From NCBI GenBank assembly GCA_034440575.1, contig JAOTOL010001647.1, forward strand, positions 201,501-265,500: a stretch of DNA of 64,000 nt, read 5' to 3'. The notes under the pieces are model-generated. The model worked only from the letters and a program-made list of their open reading frames with translations. It did not search any database and had not been told where the DNA came from. Both the position numbers and the translations under genes were made by a program. This stretch comes from Imbricaverruca yamaguchii (taxonomy: Eukaryota; Arthropoda; Thecostraca; Neoverrucidae). Of the stretch, positions 1 through 9,954 are shown one piece after another (the stretch's first letter is position 1; each line of letters begins with the position of its first letter).

Positions 1-3000
1 GAACACATTTTAGCGGATTAAGTGATGTAGTTTGATCGACGCACCCTAAAGTCTGAAGAACTAACGCATTGGAGCGCCGGGTCGTAGAATGAAAAGATAT
101 CTTGCCTGTGCAGAATGTTCGTTTGTGCCGATTTCCTCCCAATCAATCTCAATTTGCAGGATATTTTTCTTCTGGCCGTGTTGTTGGCTTTTACTCGCTC
201 CACAACTTATCCGAAAATGCAGTCGCAGTCATTCCAGTTCTACTGACCGGTCTTACGAGCGGCAAAACGACAGCGTGTCACAAAACGACAGTTTGTCACA
301 AATGTTCGGACCGACTCTGACGCGTGTATGTCGACAGTGCGCGTCTCCAAGTCTATGTCAGCACTATGGCGGTCAACCACATAAATACACGTCCGCTAGC
401 CTCGTTGTTATCCCTCCGGTCTTGGACTATGCTGTGAGGCTGGGTGCTGTACGGCCGCTGTGGTCGATACGGCCCAACACCAATAACACACACTGCAGGC
501 CGAACGAGGCATTTAAGTCGCTTTTGCCGTTGGTCTGTGTGTCCGAGTGTCGCAAACAATGCAGATGTGCTCAGCGTATCGACATGCGGAGGCTTGCAGG
601 GTTATAACCAAAGGGGGTGGATTGATATTCGCATGCGCGAATATCTTACCGGAAGCTGGTTATAACACAATTATGATGATAGTTCTTTGATGCGACCCGG
701 GAATGCTGGCTTCGGCCTTGAGAGGCTTGTTGAAACAGAAGGAGGGTGATGCGTTTGCAGTTGTATATTATTCGCGATCTAGGATAGAATATACTGTTTC
801 ATGCACACTGAATCAACATACTTCTCAAACACATCGACATTGTGTTTCTTGGCTGGTGTTGATGTTGATGTTGTATTGACTAGACCTCATTTTTTAGCCA
901 CATCTTGTGCATAAGCATTATGCTTATGTTCGTTGCGGGTCGTGATACGCGAACATCTCGTACATTCAAAGCACAATTTCAATTAAAGGAATTACCTATG
1001 ATGTGGTCTGTTGTACAATACCACGGGTATTGCTAAATCGTTATCGTTTACACAGGCATCCCCTCAAATTAGGTGTGTACCATGGGAACCGAAGAGGCAT
1101 AAATGTAAGTATACTATTGACTCAAAAACTAGTTTGAACAGTGAATGGTATTCTATAGGACATGGTTTCCATCGCGAGTTTCAGCGTCCTACTTCCTCGT
1201 CGTTTCGACATCGTTTCACATCTCACACCTAACGGAAGGCCATTATTTTGACGCTGTACGTGTGCACCGGTGGCGAGACATATGATTGGTGTCGGGTGTT
1301 CGGTGGCAGGGACACACGTGTATAGTGTACTGCGCTGATCTCGGCTGTCGCCGATAACCCTGCGTCCGACCATGACAGTTCGCCTCAGTGCTGTTTCTTC
1401 TTCAGGGTGAGCCGCCTTGACATTGGCCGAATCCGGTGTGTGCGTATGCCGAAGTTCATCAGGGATGTCTGTTGACTCGCATCACGCGGATAATTCACCT
1501 GTTGAGCGCAGTTGTGTGCAATGACCCGCATTGTGCTATTTCATCCTGGTTGGTTTTTACCTTTTCCACATGATGTGTGGGCAGTCATTATACACACAGC
1601 CAAATAATGTAAAATGCATGTGACTTAAGCGAAATGTCTATTACAACAGCATATATGTTTTTTTGTCCTTAAGTCGCTCCGCGATATTCCCAAGCAACTT
1701 TTTCTTCATCCGTTAATGGTGAAGCAATTTGGACACTGCCCTCCACTGCCATCAGCCGTGTATGATGAGTTAGACTATTGATATATGTTGTCCTTATCGG
1801 CTGCGAGACCGCAATTGCTTCCAATGGTGCCCTCTCCTCAAGGAAATAAACCTTGCTAATCTAGCAGGCAATAGGAGTTTCTCGAGATCACCAAGACAAA
1901 ACAGAAGAGCCGGAATCAAGAGCAAGGCGAAGATCATTGTACATTTGGATGTGCTTGATTTCAGCTGAGTGTTCTTTCTCTGGCTGTTGATTATACCTTT
2001 CACGATGAACACTAGCCGTTCTTCTTTGAAGTATTGCAAGCGCGAAGAACATAACTCAAGCCCGACATAGCTACTGCCAAAGGACTGGACATGCCACTTC
2101 ACCACTGGAGGGCCTTTCGTTTAAGAAAATTGTCAATGGTTTCTTCAGAAGTCAAGATATGATGTTTGACTTGCTAGACGATACGATATGCTAGACATAG
2201 TATCTTCCCGTTATGATGGGCCCTCTGGTTCTCGTTTAGCCACATGTCTTCATGCCTTAGGCAATGCTCAGGAATTAGAAATTGCTCCAGTAGTATGTAT
2301 ACATGGGTGTGGATTCAATACTAGCCTTCGGGTATGCGATGGTGAAGATATTGGCCTTGTTAATACAATGGGGTCGATAATTCCTCCAGCACTCACGATT
2401 TACCACTGGGTATATCGTGTACATCATCGTGTTGCAGTGCATCAAAGTCAGGTTTCAGTCGCTTTTTCTGTTCTTGTGATCTCTTCCCTTTACATAATTA
2501 ACCGCGTTGACCCATGTGGCTCTTATCACGCTCACGTATTGGGAGCAGGTATCTGCCCCCTGCGGTTTTTCCTAATTTGCCGCCAAACTAATCTGGTTAG
2601 CAAGGCCAAACCTCGCATAGTTGCTCATTGGTATTTTCCGCATATACTCATACATTTTAACACTGGGTCATCTCAGGTCAGGCGAAGTGACCCGACTACA
2701 CTCGGAGTTCTAGGTGGCATAACTTCCACAATCATTGGGCGATTGATGTCAAACTTATAACACTCCATGATCTCATCAGGGACCATAGCATATATATCGG
2801 GGTTTTTTTCTTAGCATTGACTTGAGGACAGGTAGCGGCCATGGCTTCTCCCATTATAGGACTATGGTAAAATATACAAATGTGTCCTGGTTACATATTT
2901 GCTCTTGGAATCGCATCACAACGGTTGTGGCTTGTAGCTTGAAGCTATGCTCAGTGTTACCGCTGTCATTTTTTCTCAGTAACCTCACCAAGGTCAGCTG

Positions 3001-3521
3001 AAGTCACCTGAGATCACTGGCCCATTTCTGCACATTATAACACACTACATTGAGCTAGAAGGCTGAAATTTCCATAATTGTGCTTGTATCGCCAAGACGT
3101 GTCGATTAATACATTACATGCCCTCACTAGGCTACTTCATGATCTTGACCTGAGGTCATAGTTTCGGTTGACCTGACCTTAAATCACACCGCCTGTTGTC
3201 GGTAGCACATTTCAAGGACTGTCGAATAGCGTTCGCCGTTTGTTTCTATCTGTTACAGGTCCTGAGATATGTGTCAATATCTGAGTCCCACCTGATCTGG
3301 TCGAATTTGACCTGTGATGACCCAGTGACCTGAATATTGACCTGAGCGAAAAATGACCGAAACGCTTTCGATAGAGCCTGTCACCAGCTATCCAACGCCG
3401 TTTTCCGTTTGTCGCTAGCTAGCATAATTCTAGAAATCTTAGGGGGCAGACATCTGCCCCCCACACATGCGAAGTTGGTGCGGACCGCTGGACGTGCGAG
3501 TGTTATTATTGACTTACCCAG
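1..3521. other. Noncoding, probably intron of the WRN-like gene
   Basis: I see no supportable exon here. Open frames such as 2188-2760 lack the GC-rich third positions typical of real exons in this window, and have no motif or convincing splice sites. The RQC and HRDC exons expected upstream in a WRN-type gene are not recognisable, so they probably lie before the window. From about 2680 to 3350 the DNA is rich in TGACCT/AGGTCA half-sites. It ends near 3442-3461 in a G-run/C-run hairpin shared with other dispersed repeats. Confidence 0.5.
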
Positions 3522-3696
3522 AAGATGGTCTGTGGTCTGACCAGCACGGCTGTCACCAGGCGACGGACGCGGCCGACACAGAGGCCGAGGATGACCGCCG
3601 ACAGCAGCTGCTGCTGCGGCTGACCGATACTCAGCGGGAGACTTACCTGCTGGTGCATCACAACCAGCGGCCGGTGGCGGACGTCGCCTCCGAACG
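3522..3696 (+). CDS. WRN: WRN-like RecQ helicase, C-terminal exon A (HTH_40 start)
   Basis: This is an internal exon of a RecQ-family DNA helicase of the Werner type, a nuclear enzyme that unwinds recombination and replication intermediates. The acceptor is the AG at 3520-3521 (CTTACCCAG) and the donor is ACG|GTGCGT at 3697. It is read from phase 1 to phase 2. The peptide runs from an acidic stretch (DAADTEAEDDRRQQ) into LTDTQRETYLLVHHNQRP, the first helix of the helix-turn-helix (HTH_40) region that follows HRDC in WRN-type proteins. Its phase-2 end joins exon B at 6623 and creates an Arg codon. Third positions are mostly G or C. The helicase, RQC and HRDC exons are not in the window. The family call rests on the joined HTH_40 region across exons A-C and on the basic C-terminal tail; I recognised these by eye, without a search. 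Confidence 0.78.
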
Positions 3697-4430
3697 GTGC
3701 GTGTCCTGTCTCGCTGCCCAGAACGGTGCGGTGCTCCGTTCGTGCCCAGACGACGCGTCTCCTGTCTCGCTGCCCAGAACGGTGCGTGTCCTGTCTCGCT
3801 GCCCAGAACGGTGCGTGTCCTGTCTCGCTGCCCAGAACGGTGCTCCCGTCTCGGTGTCCCAGACGACGCGTCTCCTGTCTCGCTACCCAGACGGTGCGTT
3901 CCTGTCTGCTGCCCAGACGGTGCGTTCTGTCTCGCTGCCCAGACGGTGCATTCCTGTCTTGCTGCCAGACGGTGCGTGTCCTGTCTTGTGTCCAGATGGC
4001 GCGTCTCGCTGCCCAGGCGGTGGTTCCTGTCTCGCTGCCCGGACGGTGCTCCGTCTCGGTGTCCCAGACGACGCGTCTCCTGTCTCGCTGCCCAGACGGT
4101 GCGTCTCCTGTCTCGCTGCCCAGACGGTGCGTCAACTGTCTTGCTGCCCAGACGGTGTGTGTCCTGTCTCGCTGCCCAGACGGTGCTGTCCTGTGTCGCT
4201 GTCCCAGGCGGTGCGTCTCCTGTCTCGCTGCCCAGACGGCGCGTCTCCTGTCTCGCTGCCCAGACGGCGCGTCTCCTGTCTCGCTGCCCAGACGGCGTCT
4301 CCTGTCTCGCTGCCCAGACGGCGCGTCTCCTGTCTCGCTGCCCAGACGGTGCGTCTCCTGTCTTGCTGTCCAAGACGGTGCGTGTCCTGTCTTGCTGTCC
4401 CAGACGGCGCGTCTCCTGTCGCGAGTCTTC
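3697..4430 (+). repeat. 28-bp minisatellite starting at the exon A donor
   Basis: About 26 imperfect copies of a 28-bp unit built around GTGCGTCTCCTGTCTCGCTG followed by CCCAGACG. The first bases of the array are the donor GTGCGT of the WRN-like exon A, and nearly every unit repeats a donor-like CAGACGGTGCGT. Long open frames on both strands here are artefacts of the repeat. Confidence 0.95.
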
Positions 4431-4469
4431 CATAGAATCCCATTTTACGGGACGTCTTAACTCGTCTTG

Positions 4470-4708
4470 TCGCTGTGTTCCAGACAGGTAAAAGAGTGGT
4501 GCTGTATTGGACGCCTAGCCACGTGGGCATTTCTGGAAACGACCTAGCTGATGCTACAAAACGTGCGTCGCTAGCTCCGTGCTCGCGAACTCTACCACTC
4601 ATTGCTCGTGACTCCTTCCGAACCATTTCTGCGTCTGTGCACGCAGTGGCATTTTCTTGGATTGCACTGTGGATTAAGTTGAGAGCGATGAAGCATCACC
4701 GGGAATAA
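4470..4708 (+). mobile_element. LINE RNase H-domain remnant
   Basis: The frame beginning at 4475 encodes VVLYWTPSHVGISGNDLAD, the C-terminal core of the RNase H domain of Jockey/I-type non-LTR retrotransposons (W-x-P-S-H-x-G-I-x-G-N-x-x-A-D). About 50 further residues resemble the segment that usually follows. No start, reverse transcriptase or endonuclease is attached, and the frame ends at 4708. It is a dead fragment lying in the first WRN intron, on the sense strand. The remainder up to the SINE at 6075 is AT-rich with no gene. Confidence 0.8.
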
Positions 4709-6064
4709 TTCGGTTCGTGCTCGCCCTAGTTGGCAAAGCTGGGGGTACTTTGTATCGCCGGAGTAAATACTTGAAGCCTCGTTTGGGCATTAAGTGCTTT
4801 GAATGCGCAATCGAAAGTCATTTTCATAAAGAGACAACTTTTTTAGACACAATGAGCCCGTTCAATGCAAGAAAATTACCTCAAACTTCCTAAAATCGTC
4901 CCGGAGCCAGCAAGTTCTCAGAGGCGATTACACCAAGAAACCAATGCCATGACTGTGCACTTAAAATGCATGACTGTCAATAAAAAAATGTGTGCTACGA
5001 TAAACCATGCGCCTTGAAATATAACTGCATTTGGGGTTCATCAGTGTCAGTGAAGGATCCGTAATACTTGCTCCAATTTTACTCCGACCCATCCCCTTTC
5101 TGCCGGCCCGGTGATCAGATGTACTAGTGCTGGGGTGAGCGAATCCGACCAGCTCTATTTAACAGCACTATGAGCGATTTTACAGGGCCAATTTGCTCTC
5201 CCGTCTGGCAGCTGTGGATCCTTCCAAGTCGATCTTTGCTTAAACTTAACATTCCAGGCATGAACTAAACAGGTACATAAAGGGACTTTTAATATTAATA
5301 AGAATGGGTTTCATTTTTTTCAGCCTTTTCAGGCGAACTAACTGTTTCTTGGTGGGAGAATAAAACGATTTTAGACGAACTGTTTTAGTATGATTTTCAT
5401 TAAACCATTATATATTCCGAAACCCATGTTTATAAACTTAAGCCTAACATGGTTAACATGAATTAAGCATCCTTTTGTTATCTTTTTCTCTACCATTGTG
5501 CACGAAGTTGTTTGTGTACTCGCATCACATCATGCCTCTTCATCATAAATATTTGTTTGGAACTTTGGGATTGCATCACCCACTTACACTCAGGCAATAT
5601 CTATTCCATTTCCATATATCATGGGTATATTTTTGGGAGTACTTTGGCTACTGAGGGCATTTCCCACTAGATGCATTCCTTGGCACAGTTGCATCTTTTC
5701 ATGACTCAGCTTGCTGACATATTGCTGACTTAGCAGTTAGCTATATGTACATATGTGATGTTTGTATGGTACATACAGTATGAAATGCTAACATTTATTT
5801 TTAATTCCATTAAAGCAATGCTACCTGGTTATGGACAACTCATCTTTTTAGTGCAGCACAATTTTGGGCATGGCTTAGTTTGCCAAGATGTCCATGCATA
5901 CGAAAATGCTAATATTGGTTTTCAGCCCCATTAAAACAAGGTTAATTGTCAGTAAGTGCGTACCTATTTGTCTTATTCCAGCTCAAAATTTCGAACTCCA
6001 GCTAAAAAATGTACTCCACTACCACGGAAAGAAATCCTGCACTGAAACTCATTTAACCCATTTT
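4709..6064. other. AT-rich intronic DNA without a gene
   Basis: Nothing coding seen. Two related stretches near 5775-5815 and 5900-5945 share the pattern ATGCTAA...CCATTAAARCAA and look like an old direct duplication. Confidence 0.5.
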
Positions 6065-6074
6065 GACGTATATG

Positions 6075-6239
6075 ATGCGGGGACGAGTAGCCTAGGTTTA
6101 AGTCGGCCGTCTCACAATCGAAAGATTGTGGGTTCGTGTCTCACTTGTCGATACTCTTCTGCCGCGGCCAACCGGCGTGAGAGATTGGCGACGCTACACG
6201 ACTCGACGTTCGACGTGTCGTGAAACCCAATAACCAACC
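6075..6239 (+). mobile_element. tRNA-derived SINE (family 1), full-length copy
   Basis: The element has a tRNA-like head. An A-box-like AGTAGCCTAGG lies near its start and a B-box-like GGGTTCGTGTCTC lies about 45 bp downstream. A body of about 90 bp follows, containing GCGTGAGAGATTGGCGACGC, and the tail is CCCAATAACCAACC. Flanking direct repeats GACGTATATG (6065-6074) and GACGTACATG (6240-6249) are a target-site duplication with one mismatch. A second copy lies at 6387-6619. It is in the first WRN intron, same orientation as the gene. Confidence 0.8.
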
Positions 6240-6386
6240 GACGTACATGCATGCCTATGTGGTCCATTGGTTCTGTCACTGGGCGGACACTGGACCAGCT
6301 CGACGCCACCATGTCGTACACAAGCGGTTGTCTGGCTCGGACGTACCAGCGAGTTGTGTTGTGTCCGTGCGACAGGAATCTGCAGG

Positions 6387-6619
6387 GGGACGAGTAGTCT
6401 AGGGTTAAGTTTCCGTCGCTACACTCGACGGGTAGTCAAGTCTCACCTGTCGCTACACTTGGCCCGCGACCATTCGGCGTGAGAGATTGGCGACGCTACA
6501 TGACTCAACGTGGGCGCTGCATGACCTCTGCAGTCGATGCGCCCCTAAACCCCAATAGCCAACCAACCAACAACATGACTCGACGGTCGACGTGTCGTAA
6601 AACCAGTGCCCGCCACCAC
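6387..6619 (+). mobile_element. tRNA-derived SINE (family 1), copy inserted at a 3' splice site
   Basis: It begins with the same head (GGGGACGAGTAGTCTAGG) and shares GCGTGAGAGATTGGCGACGC with the copy at 6075. It is longer because a 62-bp mini-element is nested in it at 6511-6572. The flanks are CAGGAATCTGCAG (6373-6385) and CAGGAGTCTGCAG (6620-6632), a 13-bp duplication with one mismatch. The duplicated target contains the splice acceptor of WRN-like exon B, so the acceptor exists twice, on either side of the SINE. Confidence 0.8.
6511..6572 (+). mobile_element. 62-bp mini-retroelement nested in the SINE
   Basis: The hairpin-plus-tail element (starts TGGGCGCTGCATGACC, contains GTCGATGCGCCCC, ends in CCAACCAACCAACA) interrupts the SINE body. 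Flanks ACATGACTCAACG (6498-6510) and ACATGACTCGACG (6573-6585) are a 13-bp target duplication with one mismatch. Joined across the insert, the flanks restore the sequence seen uninterrupted in the copy at 6075. Confidence 0.85.
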
Positions 6620-6622
6620 CAG

Positions 6623-6765
6623 GAGTCTGCAGCCGTCCACTGTGGTCGGCCACCTGTGCGAGGCCATCAAGCTGGGCCTGCCGGTGGACCTGTCCGCGGT
6701 GGACGTGACCGGCGAGCTGGTGGACGCCGTGACGGCGGCGGTGCGGTGTCAGGCCGTCGGCTCGG
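6623..6765 (+). CDS. WRN: WRN-like RecQ helicase, exon B (HTH_40 core)
   Basis: The exon encodes SLQPSTVVGHLCEAIKLGLP and then VDLSAVDVTGELVDAVTAAV. The first is the recognition-helix pattern S-x-S-T-V-x-G-H-L-x-E-A-I-x-x-G of the HTH_40 domain at the C-terminus of WRN-type RecQ proteins. The acceptor is CACCACCAG|G at 6621-6622 and the donor is CTCGG|GTAAGC at 6766. Entry phase 2 matches exon A, and exit phase 1 matches exon C, forming an Asp codon. Third positions are almost all G or C. A SINE copy lies directly upstream and its target duplication supplies a second upstream copy of the acceptor (CGACAG|G near 6375). The polypyrimidine tract of the working acceptor is poor and consists of the SINE end. 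Confidence 0.82.
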
Positions 6766-6770
6766 GTAAG

Positions 6771-6840
6771 CCGAGCACCCGCCCGTCAGCTGCCGAGCAC
6801 CCGCCGGTCAGCTGCCGAGCACCCGCCGGTCAGCTGCCGG
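6771..6840 (+). repeat. 22-bp minisatellite, three copies at the exon B donor
   Basis: Three copies of CCGAGCACCCGCCGGTCAGC plus TG begin four bases into the intron (GTAAGCCGAGCACC). The array therefore starts inside the donor region of exon B. Confidence 0.85.
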
Positions 6841-6889
6841 CCGTCCGCCTGTCCGGGGTCGCCGGGTCGCAGCGAGCTCACCGTCTCGC

Positions 6890-7680
6890 CGTCACCCGCC
6901 AGGCACATCCCGCCCACCTACTCTACTCTCCCCTATCCGCCAGGCACATCCCGCCCACCTACTCTACTCTCCCCTATCCGCCAGGCACATCCCGCCAACC
7001 TACTCTACTTCTCTATCCGCCAGGCACATCCCGCCCACCTACTCTACTCTCCCCTATCCGCCAGGCACATCCCGCCCACCTACTCTACTCTCCCCTATCC
7101 GCCAGGCACATCCCGCCCACCTACTCTACTCTCCCCTATCCGCCAGGCACATCCCGCCCACCTACTCTACTCTCCCCTATCCGCCAGGCACATTCCGCCA
7201 ACCTACTCAACTTCTCTATCCGCCGAGCACATCCTGCCCCACCTGACTCTACTTTCCCTATCCGCCAGGCACATCCCGCCCACCTACTCCTATCCGCCAG
7301 GCACATCCCGCCCACCTACTCAACTTCTCCCCTATCCGCCAGGCACATCCCGCCCACCTACTCCACTTCTCCCCTATCCGCCAGGCACATCCCGCCACAC
7401 CTACTCCACTTCTCCCCTATCCGCCAGGCACATCCTGCCCACCTACTCCACTTCTCCACTATCCGCCAGGCACATTCCGCCCACCTACTCCACTTCTCCC
7501 CTATCCGCCAGGCACATCCCGCCCACCTACTCCACTTCTCTATCCGCCGGGCACATCCCACCCAAATACTCCATTTCTCCTCCATTCGCTAGGCACATCC
7601 CGTCCACCTACTCCATTTCTCCACTATCCGCCAGGCACATCCCGCCCAGCCTACTCCACGTCTCCCCTACACGCCAGGCA
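6890..7680 (+). repeat. 41-bp minisatellite, about 19 copies
   Basis: The unit runs CCGCCAGGCACATCCCGCCC then ACCTACTCTACTCTCCCCTAT, with length variants and substitutions. It lies in the second WRN intron about 120 bp after the exon B donor. An open frame runs through it from exon B (6606-7592), but the exon has a better end at GTAAGC. Confidence 0.93.
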
Positions 7681-8368
7681 CACTTTTCCACCCATATCGC
7701 ACATTGCACGTATATCACATTGCCTAACAACCGAGTCCGATATTCTGATCCATGCAAATTGCCATGAATTGCCCGTTGCGAAGCCTGTGACGACGTTGTT
7801 ACACATGTATTCGCTCTTAAGCGCAGTGATTTGCGTGGGTGGGTGAGGAGCCACGTCTTTGCACTGTATATGTAAACCTTCCAAGCCTTAGTGTAATGCG
7901 ACGATGGGTCGTAGTTGGAGTGGGGCTGATCATGAGGTGCTGTCGTGGAGAGGAAGTAGACATGTCAGCATCGACAATGTTGTCGCAATGCTACAATTGT
8001 ATTTTGACCCTCATCCTGACCTGATGAAAAGTCGAGATCTTGACGTCGCGTTTCCAGTTGAATCTGCATTGATTTTCACTATTGCTACACTAGCCCACTA
8101 TACAGCAATATTACCCCACAGTATGTCACGCACTAGCAATATTACCCCATTTGAGCAGTTTTGATGGTTAATAGATGCCAGTAAACTATTTTTGTGTTGA
8201 AAAAATATAATGACAACCAACTTTCTGGCCTGCTCATTGGCCCGCATTTTAAGGAATATGGGTCGTCAAGCAGACCTTGTAAGAAACGTCTTTTCTGGGA
8301 TTAAAAATTAGATAATCTGACACCAAAGCAACCTGGGCAGTATCATCTTACGCATAGGTTATCGTGCC

Positions 8369-8860
8369 TGATGGTTAAAATAATGGTTTTCCGTTAGGTG
8401 TGCGATGTCAAAACGAGCCCAGTAGGATGTCGAAATTTACCATTGAATTAGTGTCATTAGTGTCAACCGCTTCTGATGTCTTTCATACTCAAATTTGAGC
8501 CAGTGGTGTAGGCAGTTATGAGTGCACCTTTAACATTTGTTTTGAGATTCATAGCTTAAGAATAGATTCGGCATTTGGGGAATAATAGCTATGCTTTACA
8601 CTTGCATTGTATGCCATATCAAAGTGCAGGTAATCTATTTATCTGCAATTCCATTGCGAAATGTTTGTGCATGCGCAATGTTTGTGTTACGATTCCTTAC
8701 CGAGAGCATGCGAGTGCTACTTACAATCGATATATTGTTCGAACGGATGCATGAATGCCTCATAACCATGAAGCAAGGAGCAGGATGTCGATACTTCTTG
8801 AAGGATTGAGTGTTCAGAAAGTGGTATATTCCACCCTATTTCACGAATAATTTATCACTG
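8369..8860 (+). mobile_element. TIR element (MITE-like), family CAGTGATAAAWTATT, copy 1
   Basis: The non-coding element is about 490 bp. The left end is near GGTTAAAATAATGG, followed by a conserved block (GTTAGGTGTGCGATGTC). The right end is TGGTATATTCCACC...AATAATTTATCACTG. The ends are imperfect inverted repeats of CAGTGATAAAWTATT. TCGTGC occurs immediately on both sides and may be part of the target duplication. Related copies lie near 13078, 15131, 18227 and 19369. Confidence 0.65.
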
Positions 8861-8939
8861 TCGTGCATAGAGCCACGGTTGCTGGCCTCCACTGGCCACC
8901 ACTGACCATTACTGACTGTACGTGCTGCTGTGGTGACAG

Positions 8940-9052
8940 ATATCAGCCGGCTCAGTGTGGTGAAGGAGCACTGTCCCGAGCACGTGACGTACGACCAGCT
9001 GAAGGTGTGTCTGGCCGTGCTGTCGCGCATCCACGGCCTCACCGGACCGCCC
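8940..9052 (+). CDS. WRN: WRN-like RecQ helicase, exon C
   Basis: The exon encodes DISRLSVVKEHCPEHVTYDQ followed by LKVCLAVLSRIHGLTGPP. This fits the end of the WRN HTH_40 region (S-D-x-S-x-I/L-x-x-I/V-K-E-x-x-P-E-x-I/V-x-T-Y). The acceptor is GGTGACAG|AT (AG at 8938-8939) and the donor is CCGCCC|GTGAGT at 9053. Entry phase 1 completes the Asp codon begun at the end of exon B, and exit phase 0 matches exon D. Codon third positions are G/C-rich. A 58-bp tandem array begins within about 10-20 bp of the donor. A different frame is also open through the exon and array, but it lacks the family pattern. Confidence 0.82.
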
Positions 9053-9059
9053 GTGAGTA

Positions 9060-9475
9060 CACCACCTCCAGCGTCAGCAGTTGGCTAACGTTGACGTCCG
9101 CCAGCTGTCCGCTGTTCTTCCCAGCTGTCTGCTGTCCGAGCTCCTGCCCGCTGTGTTCTCCAGCGTCTGCTGTTGGCTAACGTTGACTGGTGCTCCGCCA
9201 GCTGTCCGCTGTGTTCTCCAGCGTCTGCTGTTGGCTAACGTCGACTGGTGCTCCGCCAGCTGCCCGCTGTGTTCTCCAGCGTCAGCAGTTGGCTAACGTT
9301 GACTGGTGCTCCGCCAGCTGTCCGCTGTGTTCTCCAGCGTCTGCTGTTGGCTAACGTCGACTGGTGCTCCGCCAGCTGCCCGCTGTGTTCTCCAGTGTCT
9401 GCTGTTGGCTAACGTCGACTGGTGCTCCGCCAGCTGCCCGCTGTGTTCTCCAGCGTCGGCAGTTGGCGCTCCGTC
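9060..9475 (+). repeat. 58-bp minisatellite after the exon C donor
   Basis: Six to seven copies of a unit starting CCAGCTGTCCGCTGTGTTCT and containing CTGCTGTTGGCTAACGTTGA. It starts directly behind the donor GTGAGTACACCACC. Several long overlapping frames on both strands result from the repeat. Confidence 0.93.
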
Positions 9476-9574
9476 CACCCACCGGCCGTGGCCGACCGCT
9501 CCCTGATGTCCAGCGGGCGCCGTGGATCGTCTCGATGTGTCCGTGTTCTCCAGCTGCGGTCGGAGCCGTATCCT

Positions 9575-9740
9575 GCCGGCCGTCGGCACCAGGTGGTGCA
9601 GACGTCGGCGCTCGCGTCTCGTGGCTGAAAGGTTGCGGCTCAGAGATCCATGTCCTGTGTCTGCCGTCGGCACCAGATGGTGCCGACGTCGGCGCGTGCG
9701 TCTCGTGGCCGGGTGGCTGCGGCCTAGAGGTCCGCTGACG
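9575..9740 (+). repeat. Two-copy tandem duplication, about 77 bp unit
   Basis: Two adjacent similar stretches share CCGTCGGCACCAGRTGGTGC and CGTCTCGTGGC. This is a short, diverged tandem in the third WRN intron. Confidence 0.6.
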
Positions 9741-9954
9741 TCCCGAATTTCCAGTTCACTTGCGACGATCCCGCCTGACTGGATAGTGGTGACGTTATCC
9801 AGCCAGCCGGCAGATGCTGGTAGAGCCTACTGTTTATCTACCACCGTTCGACTTTGACATTGGCCCGCCACATACTGTGCGCGAGAGGGCTCAATCGCGT
9901 CACTCTAACCCGTTCTGGTGCGTCCTTTCAATCCCACTCACGTATGTGTGGCAG

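Noticed and set aside
89..607. 172-residue frame at the window start
   Set aside because: Overlapping open frames on both strands and no recognisable protein features.
2188..2760. 190-residue open frame
   Set aside because: Third positions are AT-rich unlike verified exons here, and there is no motif or splice support.
3381..4491. Several 200-350 residue frames on both strands over the 28-bp array
   Set aside because: They are translations of a tandem repeat. The real exon ends at a good donor at the array's first base.
6606..7592. 328-residue frame continuing exon B into the 41-bp array
   Set aside because: GTAAGC at 6766 is a strong donor, and splicing there restores the WRN pattern with exon C.
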